Part shown: piece by piece, positions 62,501 through 64,000 of the stretch | Layout: each line of letters opens with the position of its first letter | Numbering within the stretch: position 1 is the stretch's first letter | DNA from: Phytobacter ursingii | GTDB taxonomy: Bacteria; Pseudomonadota; Gammaproteobacteria; Enterobacterales; Enterobacteriaceae | DNA length: 64,000 nt | Assembly (NCBI GenBank): GCA_901456055.1 | Contig: CABDWT010000016.1 | Coordinates: forward strand, 1-64,000 | Direction: 5' to 3' | Notes under the pieces: model-generated | The model's input: the letters and a program-made list of their open reading frames with translations, nothing else | What the model was told of the DNA's origin: nothing | Databases searched by the model: none | Program-made: the position numbers and the translations under genes

Positions 62501-64000
62501 TCTGTTACAGGCTCTCTGCGTTTACGGGCAACCCGGCGTTGCAGGCGGTCAAAGAACAGATAGACCACCGGCGTGGTATACAGTGTCAGCAATTGACTCA
62601 TGACCAGACCGCCAACAATGGTTATCCCCAGCGGCTGGCGCAGCTCGGAACCGTCGCCACCCGAAATCACCAGCGGAAGTGCGCCAAACAGCGCCGCCAG
62701 CGTGGTCATCATAATGGGTCTGAAACGCAGCAGACAGGCCTGGAAAATCGCCTCTTCCGCGTTCAGATTTCCCTTCCGTTGGGCTTCAAGCGCAAAATCC
62801 ACCATCATGATGGCATTCTTTTTCACTATACCAATCAAGAGCATAATGCCAATTAATGCAATCAGGCTGAATGGCGCGCCAAACAGCTCCAGCGCCAGTA
62901 GCGCCCCGACGCCCGCGGAGGGCAGCGTCGAGAGGATCGTTAGCGGGTGCACGTAGCTCTCATAAAGAATACCCAGCACGATATAGACCGTCGCGATGGC
63001 GGCGATGATCAGGATCACCTGCGAGTTCATCGTTTGTTGAAAGACCTGTGCGGTTCCGGCGAAACTGCCGCGCACGGTCGAGGGCACACCCAGTTGGGTC
63101 ATGGCGCGGTCAATCGCATCACTCGCTTCGGATAGCGACATCCCTGTTGGCAGGTTGAAGGAAATCGTGGACGCCGCCGACAGTCCCTGATGGTTGACCG
63201 CCAGCGGCGCATTCGCCGGTTGCCAGCGGGCAAAATAGGACAGCGGAATCGGTTTACCCTCGTTATTAATGACAAACATCTTATCCAGCGCGCTAATGTC
63301 CTGGGTATAGCGTCGATCGACTTCCATCACCACTTTGTACTGGTTGAGCGGCTGGTAGATGGTGGAAATCTGCCGCTGACCGAAGGCGTTATTGAGCAGG
63401 CTGTTGGCCTCCTGCACATTGATCCCCAGGCGCGACATACTTTCGCGGTCGTAAGTCAGGTTCATCTCCGCGCCGTTGTCCTGCTGGTCGGAGTTAACGT
63501 CCGCCAGCTCCGGCAAAGAGGCGAGCGCTTTACGGATTTTCGGCTCCCACTCGCGCAGGGCGCTCAGATCGTCTGAGAGTAGCGTGTACTGGTAACTGGC
63601 ATTGGACTGTCGTCCACCGACGCGGATATCCTGGACGGCCACCAGAAAAAGACTCGCCCCCGGCTCTTTTGCCAGTTTCCCGCGCAGTCGGTCGATAACC
63701 TGCTGAGCGGTTTCATTGCGAACATTGCGCGCTTTAAGGGTAATAAACATCATGCCGCTGTTAACCCGCGACCCACCGGTAAAACCGGTCACGTTATCCA
63801 CGGCGGGATCGTCGCGGATGATCTTCATAAAGTCCTGTAACTTAATGCGCATCGCCTGGAACGAAATACTCTGGTCCGCCTGAATACCGCCCATCAGGAT
63901 GCCTGTGTCCTGCTCCGGAAAGAAGGTTTTCGGAATGGTGATATACATCCAGATATTCAGCGCGATGGTGGCAATCAGTACCACCCCAACCAGCCGCGCG
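62497..64000 (-). CDS. mdtC: RND multidrug efflux permease MdtC, C-terminal half
   Basis: The frame is open to the window edge, giving the last 501 codons of a protein of about 1025. It covers TM7, the second periplasmic porter and docking loops, and TM8-12 (ending [19 protein letters not shown]). MdtB and MdtC form a heterotrimer driven by the proton motive force, with adaptor MdtA and TolC. The frame lacks a start only because of the window boundary. It overlaps mdtD by 4 bp. Confidence 0.95.
   Translation of the reverse strand, partial: ARLVGVVLIATIALNIWMYITIPKTFFPEQDTGILMGGIQADQSISFQAMRIKLQDFMKIIRDDPAVDNVTGFTGGSRVNSGMMFITLKARNVRNETAQQVIDRLRGKLAKEPGASLFLVAVQDIRVGGRQSNASYQYTLLSDDLSALREWEPKIRKALASLPELADVNSDQQDNGAEMNLTYDRESMSRLGINVQEANSLLNNAFGQRQISTIYQPLNQYKVVMEVDRRYTQDISALDKMFVINNEGKPIPLSYFARWQPANAPLAVNHQGLSAASTISFNLPTGMSLSEASDAIDRAMTQLGVPSTVRGSFAGTAQVFQQTMNSQVILIIAAIATVYIVLGILYESYVHPLTILSTLPSAGVGALLALELFGAPFSLIALIGIMLLIGIVKKNAIMMVDFALEAQRKGNLNAEEAIFQACLLRFRPIMMTTLAALFGALPLVISGGDGSELRQPLGITIVGGLVMSQLLTLYTTPVVYLFFDRLQRRVARKRREPVTE

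Overview
The window is a chromosomal segment from a member of the Enterobacteriaceae. Gene content and order follow the E. coli/Salmonella stretch lysP-cirA-yeiG-folE-yeiB-galS-mglBAC ... metG ... thiMD-fbaB-yegS-cyaR-trhP-baeRS-mdtDC. The encoded proteins resemble the E. coli products closely. Extra genes and local losses point to a Citrobacter/Enterobacter-like genome rather than E. coli itself; the genus cannot be fixed from the sequence alone.

Layout. 1-872: right part of an IS481-family insertion sequence that runs off the window edge. 1.0-8.9 kb: lysine permease, a TonB-dependent siderophore receptor at the cirA position with a Fur box, S-formylglutathione hydrolase yeiG, an MFS carrier, folE and yeiB. 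8.9-14.1 kb: the galactose regulon galS-mglBAC, with paired GalR/GalS-type operators and CRP sites. 14.1-18.5 kb: accessory genes (GH15 hydrolase, SDR oxidoreductase, BssS-like protein, an orphan) where E. coli has preTA/yeiS. 18.5-24.1 kb: sanA, cdd, yohKJ, a LysR/GNAT divergent pair, dusC. 24.1-28.6 kb: a complete bglGFB beta-glucoside operon with two antitermination sites. 28.5-45.6 kb: yohP, yohF, yohD, yohC, pbpG, a second GNAT, dld, bglX, the osmF-yehYXW transporter, yohO, mlrA, btsSR, yehS. 45.6-52.1 kb: yehR, metG, apbC, a third GNAT, an rcnB homologue without rcnRA, an MDR oxidoreductase, and a small secreted protein. 52.4-58.9 kb: TPP riboswitch with thiMD, fbaB, yegS, the sRNA CyaR, trhP. 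58.1-64.0 kb: an unknown exported protein, baeR, baeS, mdtD and the 3' half of mdtC.

The most unusual item is a compact type II toxin-antitoxin cassette (about 0.8 kb) between btsR and yehS. It is bounded by a perfect 22-bp direct repeat; the left copy is the 3' end of the btsR coding sequence. The arrangement looks like a site-specific insertion into a gene end, yet no recombinase gene is present. Other points worth a second look are a Pro/Gly/His-rich expansion in the BaeS sensor domain, an unknown exported protein next to baeR, an IS481 transposase lacking its catalytic glutamate, an orphan rcnB, and two very small membrane proteins (YohP, YohO) that are easily missed. I saw no CRISPR array, tRNA or rRNA gene, or prophage.
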